Positions 1 through 10,878 of a DNA stretch of 64,000 bases are shown piece after piece. Location of the stretch: assembly GCA_032358165.1 (NCBI GenBank), contig JAALGY010000028.1, positions 930,001 to 994,000 on the forward strand, read 5' to 3'. The first letter of the stretch is position 1, and each line of letters starts with the position of its first letter. Both the position numbers and the translations under genes were made by a program. Below the pieces are notes generated by a model. That model was not told the DNA's origin, searched no databases, and worked only from the letters and a program-made list of their open reading frames with translations. Source of the stretch: Diplosphaera chodatii. Taxonomy: Eukaryota > Chlorophyta > Trebouxiophyceae > Prasiolales > Stichococcaceae.

Positions 1-739
1 CACAGGCTGCCTTGTGGCAGCTGTCTTGAACATAATAGACGGCGCATTGGACAGCTTGCGTACCAACATTACTCTGCACGACAGCACCTTCAACGACCAC
101 ATGATGCTGCAGGTACCCAAGGTACTTCGAGCACAGCCTGACATCCTGCGTCGGGCCCCGCCTGGCGTTTTTGCAGGTCGGTTCACACTTGGCGCAGCAT
201 GAGAAATTTGCAATTGGTCAGACATTTTCACACTTCATTTGAAGGCACTGCCCTGTCCGCAGCCAGCCCATAGCCGATGGACACTTTGGATGCAATGCAG
301 GCACGCGGCATGACGGATAAAGCTGCAGAGCTAAGTCTCGCCTACCTCTTCAGCCGTAGCGACACGGATTTTGCGGAGCAGGTCTGCAGCTCCCGCCGCG
401 CATCCACTGCGGTGAGCTTTGGGGGCTGTCGTGTACACGAAAGTGTCCGTATACTATGTAAATGCTGCGGACGTTGCGGTCTTTGGCGCGCTTCTGGGTT
501 AAAGCGAGTTGTTGTGGCTGGTACTCTGCAGCATGCAGTTTCTGGCGGTGTGTCAGAGGGTTTCTGCAGGTTGAGGCAGGGTGACTGCCACTGCAGGTGC
601 TGATAGAGGACTACTTGGTATGGAAGGCGCAGTGGGAGCGGACTGATGGCGTGGAGTATGGCTGGCGCCCATCAAATGTGAGGAGTGTGGTGCAGCCATC
701 ACGGGCAGTTGGCGCTGAGGGTCGCTTTGCAGTTGTTTG
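1..739 (+). CDS. C-terminal end of an unidentified gene (partial)
   Basis: Three coding blocks join in phase 0. The first runs from an acceptor near position 5 to about 112 and reads through residues such as LNIIDGALDSLRTNITLHD before a GTACCC donor. The second starts just after TAG at about 274, covers MDTLDAMQARGMTDKAAELS and ends at FAEQ near 380. The third starts after TGCAG at about 597 and reads VLIEDYLVWKAQWERTDGVE. The stop is either TGA at 737-739 or, if the GTGAGG donor at about 679 is used, a TGA just inside the next acceptor. The consistent phases and non-repetitive composition say this is a real gene whose body lies to the left of the window. I do not recognise the family. The blocks are alpha-helical in character and acidic, with no membrane segment. 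Splice sites are read by eye, so the last exon is uncertain. Confidence 0.5.
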
Positions 740-1192
740 ACAGCCGATGTGAGCTTGATCCCAGCAGTGAACACTCGGGGGTGTTGTACTTGAGTGAGTA
801 GTGCCCACCCCTGCCAGGAGTTGAACTGTTACATGTTACTGCTACATATATATATATATATATCAACACCGCCTGATATGTGCGCAGCATTGCCTGCTAC
901 AGATGACCGTCAAAACGTTGTCCTCCCTGCTGAAAGCTTGGTGTGCGTACTGACACTGACAGCCCCATCTACTAGCTATGCTTTACATCTCATAGCTAGT
1001 GCGTGTGCGATCCAACGCATATTGTACAAAGAGCCAATGCCTGGTTGCTTCGTGGCAGCTTGCCCTGCAAAGTTTGGATGCCAGGTGCTACCAGTTGCAT
1101 TGCCCGCGCAGCATTCGGTCATGCATGTTCGTAAGTTATCCCACCTAGGCAGTGGCTGAAAGTGTGCTGCACTACCTTCGTGGTATCCACTG
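740..1192. other. Intergenic region between convergent genes
   Basis: This is the gap between the end of the unidentified plus-strand gene and the end of the minus-strand GRAM gene, so it should hold two 3' untranslated regions. The only clear structure is an (AT)9 microsatellite. No coding block with family conservation was found. Confidence 0.5.
846..863. repeat. (AT)9 microsatellite
   Basis: Eighteen bases of perfect alternating A and T in the gap between two convergent genes. The surrounding sequence is of ordinary composition. Confidence 0.95.
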
Positions 1193-3146
1193 TCAACTCG
1201 ATGTCGTCACATGCTCCAGAAGCGCGAGCGCTTCATCTAGCCCTTTCATGCCGCCGTTGAAGTCCCTGAGCACCAGATGCTCGTCCTCGCTGCCAAAGCT
1301 GATGCGCAGCAGCCCCTTGCCACCTGCAGCGCAGCGGGCGCACCTGTTGGTGGTTGGACGTACGCTGACGTGCCGCTATGACATCAGAAAGCTCCGCATT
1401 CATGAGAATTGCATTGGATGCCCCACTGATTTTGGAATGCGGAATCATGTGTCACGGTGAACGCCACCCACCTTTGTCCGTCTTTTGTGCTGATGTGACG
1501 TCCGCGTGTGGGAGCATGAGCGTTGTGCTATCACCTTGCGCTTTCCAACAAGAGTGCCTGTCTGTGATGTATAGCATCCCGCGCCAAACGACCTGCAAAC
1601 GGCATCCATGAGATCTCGCACGCGCAACACAGCCATGCCTGCTGACAGGACATTGCCCTAACACTGACATCTGTCGGGGCAACTGTGTTATTTGAAAGTC
1701 TTTGTGTTCAGGAGTGCCGTACATTCCACGCAGGGCTGTGACGCGCACCTCTTTCGGACCAGTGAAGGCATTGTGGCGACAGCTGTAGGTCTGCACCAAC
1801 GAGCAGCTGAATGTCTCCAGAGTCTCCTCAGTTGCTGGAAGCCCGAACAGCTGCTGCGCATCCGACTTCACCTGCAGGAAGTGCAGCAACTGATCAGCAG
1901 CTCTACGATGGACAGCTGTATGCCACAGACAGCAGCAGCATGCAAGCATGTACAGTGTCGTTGTAGCACGCGCAACTGGCACTGTTGAACACCTGAGCAG
2001 GGCTGGTGGCTGGGGAGGCCGGGCCGACGTCTGGCACCAGGGAGCTCGCATCAAGCGCAGACCACCTGAACGATGGCACGACAAGACTGGCATGCAGAGC
2101 GCAGCTGACCGACACGATGTCGCCGGCGGTGCTACTGCCTACGTGCCAGGTGGTTGCTGCTGTACGCCTGTATTGCACCATGCTGACGACATTCTCACAT
2201 ATACTGCTCAACGTAGGTATCAGCAGCCGCACCAGGAGGATACGCCCTCAGTGATCTTGCTGATGCTGAAACCATCCTCAGCTGCGCCCGCGCTGCGGCT
2301 GCCACTTGCGCTGCCACCTCCGAACAACTGCGGGATAACGCAGGGGTGGCACTTCAGGCAACACGGCAGTAAGGTTGAAAGCGGTGACAAAGTCAGAAAT
2401 ATGTGCATCACAAAGTATGCATGCGTGGTTGTCACACACCTTCTTGCTCAAATCGCTCGCTGCATGTTTTGTGAAGTCTGCCACCTGCTCAATCCACACT
2501 GTCGCTTTGTAAATCATCAGACTATGTCAGACAGCCAGCAAGCTGGGCAGCAGTCCCAGCGTCCTCTCCGTGTGTTATGGCACCCACCTTGTGACCAGCA
2601 TCCTCAAGTTCCTTCAGAGTTGCATACACTTTGTCATCAGGCTCGCCTGCCTGCCTGCTGCCTGTGCACGTGATGGGCACCAGTTCAGTACGCGGCTTTC
2701 AAGACTATACACTGGGCGGAAGTCCGGCATTGATTACAGCACATCTGGGTTAAGCCCCCTGACCTGTGCTTGCGGCGTATTGCTGTGCCTGGGTCTGTGC
2801 TGCCGCCGCCCTGGCAGCTTCTGACGACATGCTCTGCTGGGCTGGTGCGCCTGCATGCGGTGCTAATGGTGAGGTAGCACTGCCGCTGCTGCCGTGGCGC
2901 CTGCCAACAACCTCCTCACCACCCTCTGACCAATCAGCCTCGCCGCCGCCGCCGGTGCTCTTGCTGGCCTCGTCGCTGACACCCAGGTCCTCGAACTCGC
3001 TGCTGAGAGGCGAGACTTCCTCCTTGACTGGCGCCTCCGCCATTGCCACGGCCTTGCTCAGTGATCGCACCAGGCTTACGCCCACATTGCGGCAGATCTG
3101 ATGCGCTTCCTTTGGAAACACCTGCAGCTGCAGCGCCCGACTCCAT
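1193..3146 (-). CDS. GRAM-domain protein
   Basis: Read on the minus strand. The N-terminal exon (about 3146 down to 2757) is acidic and low complexity, with PVKEEVSPLSSEFEDLGV followed by Gly/Ser/Ala-rich sequence; translation may begin at the ATG at 3144-3146 or at 3041-3043. Short exons follow near 2640-2595 (DDKVYATLKELEDAGHK), 2510-2443 (VWIEQVADFTKHAASDLSKK), 2330-2225 and 2070-2000. The GRAM core is the 41-residue exon 1749-1871, containing LFGLPATEETLETFSCSL. It continues at about 1533-1592 (WRGMLYITDRHSCWK). The last exon, 1193-1323, reads KGLLRISFGSEDEHLVLRDF and ends TGA. GRAM domains bind phosphoinositides or membranes in lipid-transport and trafficking proteins. Here the domain sits at the C-terminus and no VASt domain follows it, so this is not a full Aster/VAD1-type protein. 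The small exons between 1592 and 1323 are not fully resolved. Confidence 0.6.
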
Positions 3147-3768
3147 GATACTGTTACCCGCTACTCCTTGTGTCGATGCTTAGCAACGTTCGTCAGCAGC
3201 AAGGGTACATAAACTTCCATCTGCAGTTGCAGCGTACTTGCAAGGCTCACCTGCAGCCCACTGAGAGAGTGAGGACGTTGCAGCGTGTGTTTCACCCCTT
3301 GAATATCCGTGTCAGACTCTTCGGAACTGTTGCAAGCTGAAGACGCCCACTTCGAGGCAAACTGACTTCCGGAACGTTACAACTCCATCCAAATTGGCTG
3401 CCCACCCTTGACCAGCACTCCGCGCGGCTTTGCTACACTGGTATGCGCTCTGGTGTCACTTGACATTCGCAGTGTAAGGGGCTGCATAAGCTATATCCTA
3501 CACCTGTTCCTTACACTAATTCTCGAGCATGCACGTGCCGCAAGTAGGTTTCTGAGTCACACTTTCCAGCCGCGTTCTGAGCAAACAGTAGGGGTGCAAG
3601 CACCCAAAACATCGCTTACAGTCCACCAGGTCGCAAACGGAATGCTGCACCCGGTCGCACAAAAATAAGCAACACCAAACGCAGTACACTCCCAGCTGCA
3701 AGAGCATTTCTCTGCGTACAGACTGATAGCTGCTTGACGATCGAACGTGAGCACAAAGCAGCGCCGCA
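3147..3768. promoter_or_regulatory. Divergent intergenic region (GRAM gene / MMSDH)
   Basis: About 620 bp lie between the start codons of two genes reading away from each other, so this must hold both promoters and both 5' leaders. I see no strong TATA box, repeat or conserved open frame. Small open frames on both strands have no family resemblance and are taken as chance. Confidence 0.4.
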
Positions 3769-6700
3769 ATGTTAAGATGCATTGGCAGGCAGGGGTGGCT
3801 GAGCTTGCTGGCTCGAGCTGGTGGTGCCCAGCATCTTGCAGGGTTGCGCTGCGCTGCATCGCTGGTGCAGCCAGCCACAGCAGCAGAGGGCGGTCCGGTG
3901 CGTGCAGCTGCGTGCAGTAAATACCATTCCTGGCCATGTTTTGAGACCCTCACCCAGGCTCGTGCTGGTGTAGCTCTGCAAACGTGCCCGCATGTGGCAT
4001 GCATGCGCCAAGTGTTCCGGCACTTCAACATTTTGAGTGACCGATCCGCTCGCAGGAGAAGGTTCAGACCGTCATAAGTGGAAAGTTCCTGGACTCAGCC
4101 ACGGACGAGTGGATCGATGTTCACAATCCGGTACAAACAAGCATGAGCCATGTCCCAGTGCCCCACCCCGCGACACTCTTGGACATGCTGACACCTGCGC
4201 ATGCTGACGAGCTCCCTTCTATACTCAGACTGAGCCGCCGTGTGCTGCAGGCAACGCAGGATGTGGTGTCACGCGTCCCCCAGACGACCGCTGCCGAATT
4301 TGAGGATGCGGTGGCAGCGGCACATGATGCATTCCCCGCTTGGCGTCGCACACCAGTCTCTGTACGCCAGCGTGTGATGCTGCGGCTGCAGCACCTCATC
4401 CGCGAAAACATGGTGCGCACAGCTCGCAAGCGTCCACAAGATGGCAGGATGTGACTGCTGTGCATGCAATAGACTGTGTTGCAGACGGCATGCTCTCGAG
4501 CATCGGCTGTACTGTCCATGTCATCGTGGTTTCGGATCCGTAATTGCTTCAGTCCATCTATGTGCTGCTACCAACAGGACGAGCTTGCAGCGAACATCAC
4601 ACTCGAGCAGGGCAAGACGCTGGCAGACGGACGGGGCGACGTCTTCCGGGGCCTCGGTGCGCGCTGGGGACGCAACAGAATGGGTTGCAGCACGTGCAGC
4701 AATGAGCTCGGAAGTGGTATGCGGCTGTCGGGGCGCCTTCGCAAGGTGTAACGGGTGCAAACACCGCTGCAGCATTGGCTTGTTCCCTGCACAGAGGTGG
4801 TGGAGTACTCCTGTAACATTGCGCCGGACCTGATGGGGGACTTCGTGGAGAATGTGGCGGGTGGTATGGACACCTACAGCATCCGGCAGCCGCTCGGGGT
4901 GGGTGCAAACAGGCTCACTAGAGGTTGCACAGCACCAAGAATGGCAATGCAAAAAACTGCAAAGCACCCGCCAGGACTTGACTGCTCTGCCGCTCGCCGT
5001 CAACATGGACACTTGAAGACTGCGGGCTATGATTGATGCTCAGAATGCACAACAGGCACCATCAAGTATTGACAAGGCTTTCGTCACCGGCAGGTGGTGG
5101 GAGGCATCTGCCCCTTCAACTTCCCAGCAATGGTGCCGCTGTGGATGTGGCCGCCAGCGGTGACGGCCGGCAACACATTCGTGCTGAAGCCATCGGAGCA
5201 GGACCCGGGTGCGGCCGTGATGCTGGCGCGCCTGGCCCAGGAGGCGGGCCTGCCCGACGGCGTGCTCAACATTGGTGAGCTGCGCCAAGGGCACCAGACT
5301 GGCCTTCCCAGGTGGCCCTGCCACTGCTGGCTACACTGCCTTGGCTGCAAATAAGGGTCAGAGCAACTAATATCACCTCGGACCGCATGGCGATGCATGC
5401 ATAACACATGCTAGGCAGGCCTGGGATGGCCTCTCGACCGTTGAGCCTCACATTCTGGCGCGATGACCTGACTGTCGCCAAACTGCAGTGCACGGCACGG
5501 CGCCCACCGTGAACCGCATCCTGGACCACCCGGACATCAGGGCGGTCGCCTTCGTGGGGTCCAACGCCGCCGGGCGCCACGTGCTGGAGCGCGGCACCGC
5601 CCACGGCAAGCGCATCCAGGTGTCCAGGCCGCAGCCGGCGAACCAGCCCAGCAGCCCCACTGGCTGCGGACCCTGCAATTGATGGCCTTCTGTGCTGTTC
5701 ACCCACATGCATTTCATCCGACGACTGCCTGAATGAGAGCCTTGGCGGTTCGGGCCCGGTTTGCGGTCAGTGGGGACTGGTACTGCAGGCAAACATGGGC
5801 GCCAAGAACCATGCGGTCATCATGCCGGATGCGCACCGTGAAGCAGCCGTGAATGCCCTTGCTGGGGCTGCCTTTGGCGCAGCAGGCAAGCACAGGGTGC
5901 AAGTCTTGCTGCAATGCCTACCTGTTTGCGAAGCACATGCACTACGAAAACCTGTTTCGAGCTGGTGCGTTCTATAGCCAATTGCCTGTGTGAGTGGAAG
6001 TGACGAGCAAGCATATCTGGTGAATCGTAGGGCAGCGGTGCATGGCAATATCTGCAGCAGTCGTGGTCGGCGGCATTGGTCCTTGGAAGGATGCCCTCAT
6101 CGCCAAGGCCAAGAGCCTGAAGGTATGCCTGTCCCAGATGCAGCAGTGAGTGCACCTGAAAGCTTATGCAAAGAGCAGGGCCGAGCTTGCTTCTTGAACG
6201 TCAGGGTGATGTGCCTGCTCTGAAACAAAAGACTGCCAAACTCCAGGTGAATGCGGGGCATGAGCAGGGGGCAGATGTGGGCCCGCTCATCTCGCCAGCA
6301 GCCAAACAGCGCGTTGAGAGCCTTATCCAGTCAGCAGTGGATGAGGTGCGCCCTTGGTGACGGAGGAAAGCTCAGGTCACCAGGTCGTCGTAGCATGCGA
6401 ACCAAGTGTCTTGTTAGGAGCCTGTCTGGTGCGCAAGCAGGCAGCAGAGAAACCCATGACATGGCACCATGCACTGTTGTCTGCCCAGGTCAGCGGGATC
6501 CGACAACATGCATGCAAGCGCCACGGCTTGGCAAGGTGTCACCCGGACGAGGCATTCATACAGAGAGATAAAGTCACCGTGCCCTGTCTGGCGACAGGGT
6601 GCTGAGCTGCTGCTGGACGGGCGGGGCGTCAGTGTGCCCGGCTATGAGCGCGGCAACTTCGTGGGGCCGACCATCATCGCCGGCGTGAAGCCGCACATGC

Positions 6701-7920
6701 AGTGCTACCTGAAGGAGATATTTGGGCCGGTGCTGGTGTGTCTGGAGGTGTGCGCTGCATGCCTCGCACCAAGTTGGCCAAGCTGGCCAGGCGTGATTTC
6801 CCGGCTGACCACTAATAACCACACTGACCGCGCGCCGGCTCGTTGTGCAGCATGCATCATGCAGCGACTTGACGCCTTGCTTTACCCAGCAGCTGCTGCT
6901 TGATCTGGGCTGCGCTGCTGCGCCGCACCGCGGTCATTCCCACAGGGGGAGCTGCTCATGAGCAGGTGGACTCCCTGGACGAGGCGCTGGCAGTCGTCAA
7001 TGCCAACGAGCACGGCAATGGCACAGCGATCTTCACTCGCTCTGGCGCAGCCGCCCGGAAGTGCGCTCCCGCATGCCCCGAATGCAACCCCCAGCATGTT
7101 GTCAATGCCTCAGCTTGGCCGCCCCTGCAGCCCGAATGTCTGTTTGCCACGTAGACACTCGCACGACTCGTGACATGAGCTTTCTGACAGGGCACTCGCC
7201 GACGGTGACCAGCACCTTCTAAATGCCCAGCACGGCACGCCTACAAACAGTCCACTGTGCGACGTCGAGAGCGGTCTGGTCTGAATGCGAGAGCGTTCCT
7301 TGTTTGCAGGTTCCAGTCAGAGGTGGATGTGGGCATGGTGGGCATCAATGTGCCGATTCCTGTGCCACTGCCGTAAGTGCTCTTTCACAGGCTGTTCTGC
7401 TCCATAATTCTGTCCAGTGGCGCCACCGAAGATGTAAGTACATTTCGCCTGTACTGACATCAGAGTGTTGCTGCTATGCAGGTTCTTCTCGTTCACAGGT
7501 GCACGCTTGCCCCTGTAGGCATCTGACGCACACACCATGTTTTGCATATGTCACATCAGCAGCTGCAAAAGTTGAGACTATGTTTGCATATGCAGGCTGG
7601 AGGGGGTCGTTTGGCGGCGACCTGCACATGTATGGCAAGGCCGGTGTCCACTTCTTCACGCAGGTACCATTTTCGCACTCGTATCATGCGCAACAGCTGA
7701 GCATCGGACACCATTGTTATGTGCATTGCAGTTTCAAGTGCAGCTGCACCCACTGCATGTGACTGGCGCTTTCATGCCGATGCAACATTGGTCAGGCATC
7801 GTGCAGCCCAAGACCGTGACCACCAACTGGAAGGACCTGGACGACATTGCGGGCGGGCGGGCTTCTGGTCTGGATGGCGTCGGGGCAGCCACAGCGCCAA
7901 ACGTGCGGTCCGGGCCCTGA
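3769..7920 (+). CDS. ALDH6: Methylmalonate-semialdehyde dehydrogenase, mitochondrial
   Basis: This CoA-acylating aldehyde dehydrogenase converts methylmalonate or malonate semialdehyde to propionyl- or acetyl-CoA in valine, pyrimidine and inositol breakdown. Sixteen exons join in phase to 551 residues, the usual size: 3769-3897, 4056-4130, 4251-4412, 4578-4656, 4795-4898, 5094-5274, 5489-5619, 5789-5885, 6031-6122, 6247-6345, 6598-6747, 6966-7060, 7310-7372, 7482-7498, 7596-7663 and 7807-7920. The first 43 residues are rich in Arg, Ala and Leu and lack acidic residues until the end, as in a mitochondrial presequence. NAD-fold signatures are visible: [23 protein letters not shown] and FVGSNAAG. 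The catalytic Cys is TGC at 6039-6041 in GQRCMA, split from its glycine by an intron with a GC donor. [13 protein letters not shown] and the C-terminal [16 protein letters not shown] match the family. Exon 14 is only 17 bp. Confidence 0.95.
5886..6030 (+). other. GC-AG intron in MMSDH
   Basis: The intron begins GCAAGC after exon bases GCAGCAG and ends TCGTAG. Using this donor is the only way to join FGAA to the invariant GQRCMA active-site block in phase. No GT donor gives that junction. Confidence 0.85.
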
Positions 7921-8149
7921 AGCTGTTCACAGCCGCTGAGGGACTGTGCAGCGTATGTGACAGTGACACGGTTCTGAGCATGCACAGTGGTATACAGCCT
8001 GCACCATTTGCCGGCAGTTGGTTGTTGGCGTGTTCATCCACACTGTGCACTTCAAGCTTCAGACACCCTTGGACAACTGTGCACACAAGCAGGTCCACTG
8101 ATACACGGGTGACCTGCCGTGACACACACAGCAGCAGCTGTTGGTCCGA

Positions 8150-10384
8150 TCAGTTCAATGCAATTTGTTTGCCGCCCGGCAAGCGGAGAACCTCCGGTTC
8201 TGGCGTGTGAAAGCCAAAGCTGGCAAACCAGCCATCTCTGTCATTGATGCCCAGCGCAATGCAGTAGTGCTCCTGCAGTAGTTTGGCAGACGAGAGTGTC
8301 TGTCTCGGCAAGCACCCACCACGTGGCATGGCGGCACAAATAAGGCAGCGCTGTTAAAGAATGACATGCCTTTGCGCATAACATGCACCTGAATCATGTT
8401 CCACTCCTCGAACTCGTCAAAGATCTCCAAGCGCTCTGCTCTGTAAGACGATGGACAGCAAAGCACTATGTTTCGTCATTGGTGCGACGCTGGTGCATGC
8501 TTGTGGATGACAGGTGATGGCATGGCACCTGCTGTGGTACAACAAAGCTGCAACAGAGCCTGCTCTATCAAGCTATACCCACCTTCGTCGGTCTGCAGGG
8601 TCTAGATGGCTGCGGTACACTGTGGCCATGTCTCGGGCATCAGCTCGAGCCCAGCCGTTGTCTGTGAAGCGGCGGCACTGAGACTCTAGGTCTGGTGTTG
8701 CATGCAAGCCCCGCAGTGGGCACCCCCGCCCCTGTCACAAACCTTATCGTCAAATCCATCACTGCTTGAACATAAGTGCAGGAACAGCATAGCGGCACTC
8801 TTTTCACAAGCAGGCTCTCGATAGGCAGGTGTAGGCTGCGGTCGCGCACCTGGAGGTTGCGCAGCATCTGCTGCCCGAAGGCATCATCTGGCTTGATCTG
8901 CAGCATCAAGAGTGCCAGGTCCGCAAGAATGTGAATTTGCATGCGAATGTCAAGCACAACATGCCATGATGCCCATAAGATGTGTTCCGCACCTGCTCAT
9001 ATACTGCAAAGACCGCATTGGGCAGCAGAGAGCCTAGGGTAGCTACCACTGCTGCAGCTTCCGCGGCATCCAGATAGACCAGGACGCACTCTGCAAGCAC
9101 CAGCGTTGGTGCCTGCCCACATGCAGCACAAAGGCTCAGCTTCCCGCCAACAGTAGCCCCCAGACATGTGCTGAAGCTGATTCCCTGCGTGAGCTTGCTG
9201 TGGATTGCAGCGGCACCTCTGTCTCCAGGCCTGCTGCAAGAAGTGACCGCTTCAATTGCTCCACGTCTCGCAGGTCCGCAGGCTGCAGCGAGTACCCTTC
9301 TGATGTGATGCTGCCAGCGTCTGCAGCGCAGGCTGCCGGCTCAACAGCACTGGCAAGTTGACAGTATGACGTCCTGCTGCACAATGCCGCTCAGTCAATG
9401 CATCGGCAGCAGGGCTTGGCAGTGCATACTGCACCTAAATCCACGATGGCCTGTGGCTCCACGAGCTGTGCAATGGCCTCTGTGCCATGCATAATGGCTG
9501 CTTTCTGTGCCGTCACCTGCGCATCCGCAGCCACCCAGTGACCTACCGACTGCGTGACATGACTTGTCCCTTGTTGCCAAGCAGCACGACAAGGCAATCC
9601 CAGAATCATGCAACAGAAGATATGCAGAGCAGATTGACTTCTGCAATTTGTGACTGGACATATGGGTCGAATTGAGCTTCCACGCACCTCCCTGAAGTCA
9701 ACCTCGATGTATCTCTCTGGCGCCATGCTGGCCGCCTGCTGCACCCGAACGCCCAGTCAGTGGCTTGCCGGCACTCAGGGGTTCACAAGAGCTCCATGTA
9801 CTCACCAGTGCTTTGCCCAGGCAGCATGTATGCGGCTTGCACGTCCCACCTTCATGTGCATCCAGGTGGTGTCGAAGCCAGCGCCTAGCGACACAATCTG
9901 CCGGGGGCGGCCACTGCGCCCTGCCGCTTCCATGAACTGCTGCAGGATGCCCCGCAGCGCTGCTGTCCTGGAGTAGTATCCTGCATCGTATGCACGGTCG
10001 CCTGCTTGATGCCTGGCAGGCGTTCCTGTTGCCAAGGCCCCTCGCAACAGCAGACATTCGTTCGACACGGCTTCAGCGCACTGTGTGTGACACTGCCATT
10101 GCCAAACCTCGGTTGATCAGAGGCGGTCGCCGCTGTGGGCGCCGAACAAACTGGCGCACGAACTCATCCCGAAAGTACCCTAGCTCAACACATGATCTGC
10201 GTGTCAAGTACAGACAGTAATCACTTCACTGTACTGACGTAGCCACACAGCATCTGGCTTGCATGGTAGGCATCCTTCGAGTGTAGATGCACCATCACTT
10301 GCTTTAGAAGCTGTCTCACAATTTGCTGATCTGCGCTTCCATGTTGGTGCCACGGACGGCATCGTCAGACCACGGGGTCGCCAT
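8150..10384 (-). CDS. LCMT1: Leucine carboxyl methyltransferase 1 (PP2A methyltransferase)
   Basis: This SAM-dependent enzyme methylates the C-terminal Leu carboxylate of the PP2A catalytic subunit and so steers assembly of PP2A holoenzymes in the cytosol. On the minus strand the start exon (ATG at 10382-10384) reads MATPWSDDAVRGTNMEAQIS. It is followed by RDEFVRQFVRRPQRRPPLIN near 10190-10115, then YYSRTAALRGILQQF and the SAM-binding loop IVSLGAGFDTT near 9985-9860. Later exons carry ERYIEVDFRE, VTAQKAAIMHG, the SEGYSLQPADLRDVEQL block, LAECVLVYLDAAEAA near 9090, KPDDAFGQQMLRNL near 8880, DNGWARADARDMATVY near 8630, FDEFEEW near 8410 and the last exon starting EHYCIALGIND. It ends LRLPGGKQIALN with TGA at 8150-8152. 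One very small exon between the first and second blocks, around 10300-10230, is not resolved. Domain order matches the family throughout. Confidence 0.9.
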
Positions 10385-10878
10385 GCTGCCTGCGCGGACT
10401 CAGTCATTGCCGCAGCACATACTCCATGCCGCAGTCCAACCTCACTGCTACATGGACTGATCTAGCGTTGATCAGATGACGAACGATAGTGACGTTTGGC
10501 CGACGCTTTGCACGGGAAGGAACCAAAGCAAAACCTGCAAGGTGTTCGGGAGGTACCTCTCTAGTCCCGAGCGCGCCAACATGCACTCGAGTTGCAACAA
10601 GCTGAGTGGCTGATCGCAGAACGAGAGCAGCGCTGCAATCGCTCTCAGACTGCTGCACACTTGTACAAGGTGTGTGCCTGCTCGTTTGACCACTATAATC
10701 AGTCGGCAAAATTTTTGAGTGCTCACCGATATATAGCTAGATCAGAGATTAGTAAGGCAATTTGTACGGGATGCATGAAACCAGGTATCAACACGCAGCA
10801 TTGACACTGCAAGTCTTGTCGTGCGCCCTATGTCGATGATGCAGTACATCCTTCGGCCGTCCTTGAAGCTAGTATTCA
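10385..10878. other. Intergenic region between head-to-tail genes
   Basis: This minus-strand gap lies between the stop of the dehydroquinase/shikimate dehydrogenase gene and the start of LCMT1. It should hold the former's 3' end and the latter's promoter. A GATATATAGC patch at about 10729-10738 is the only TATA-like sequence, roughly 350 bp upstream of the LCMT1 start codon. No coding block was recognised. Confidence 0.4.
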
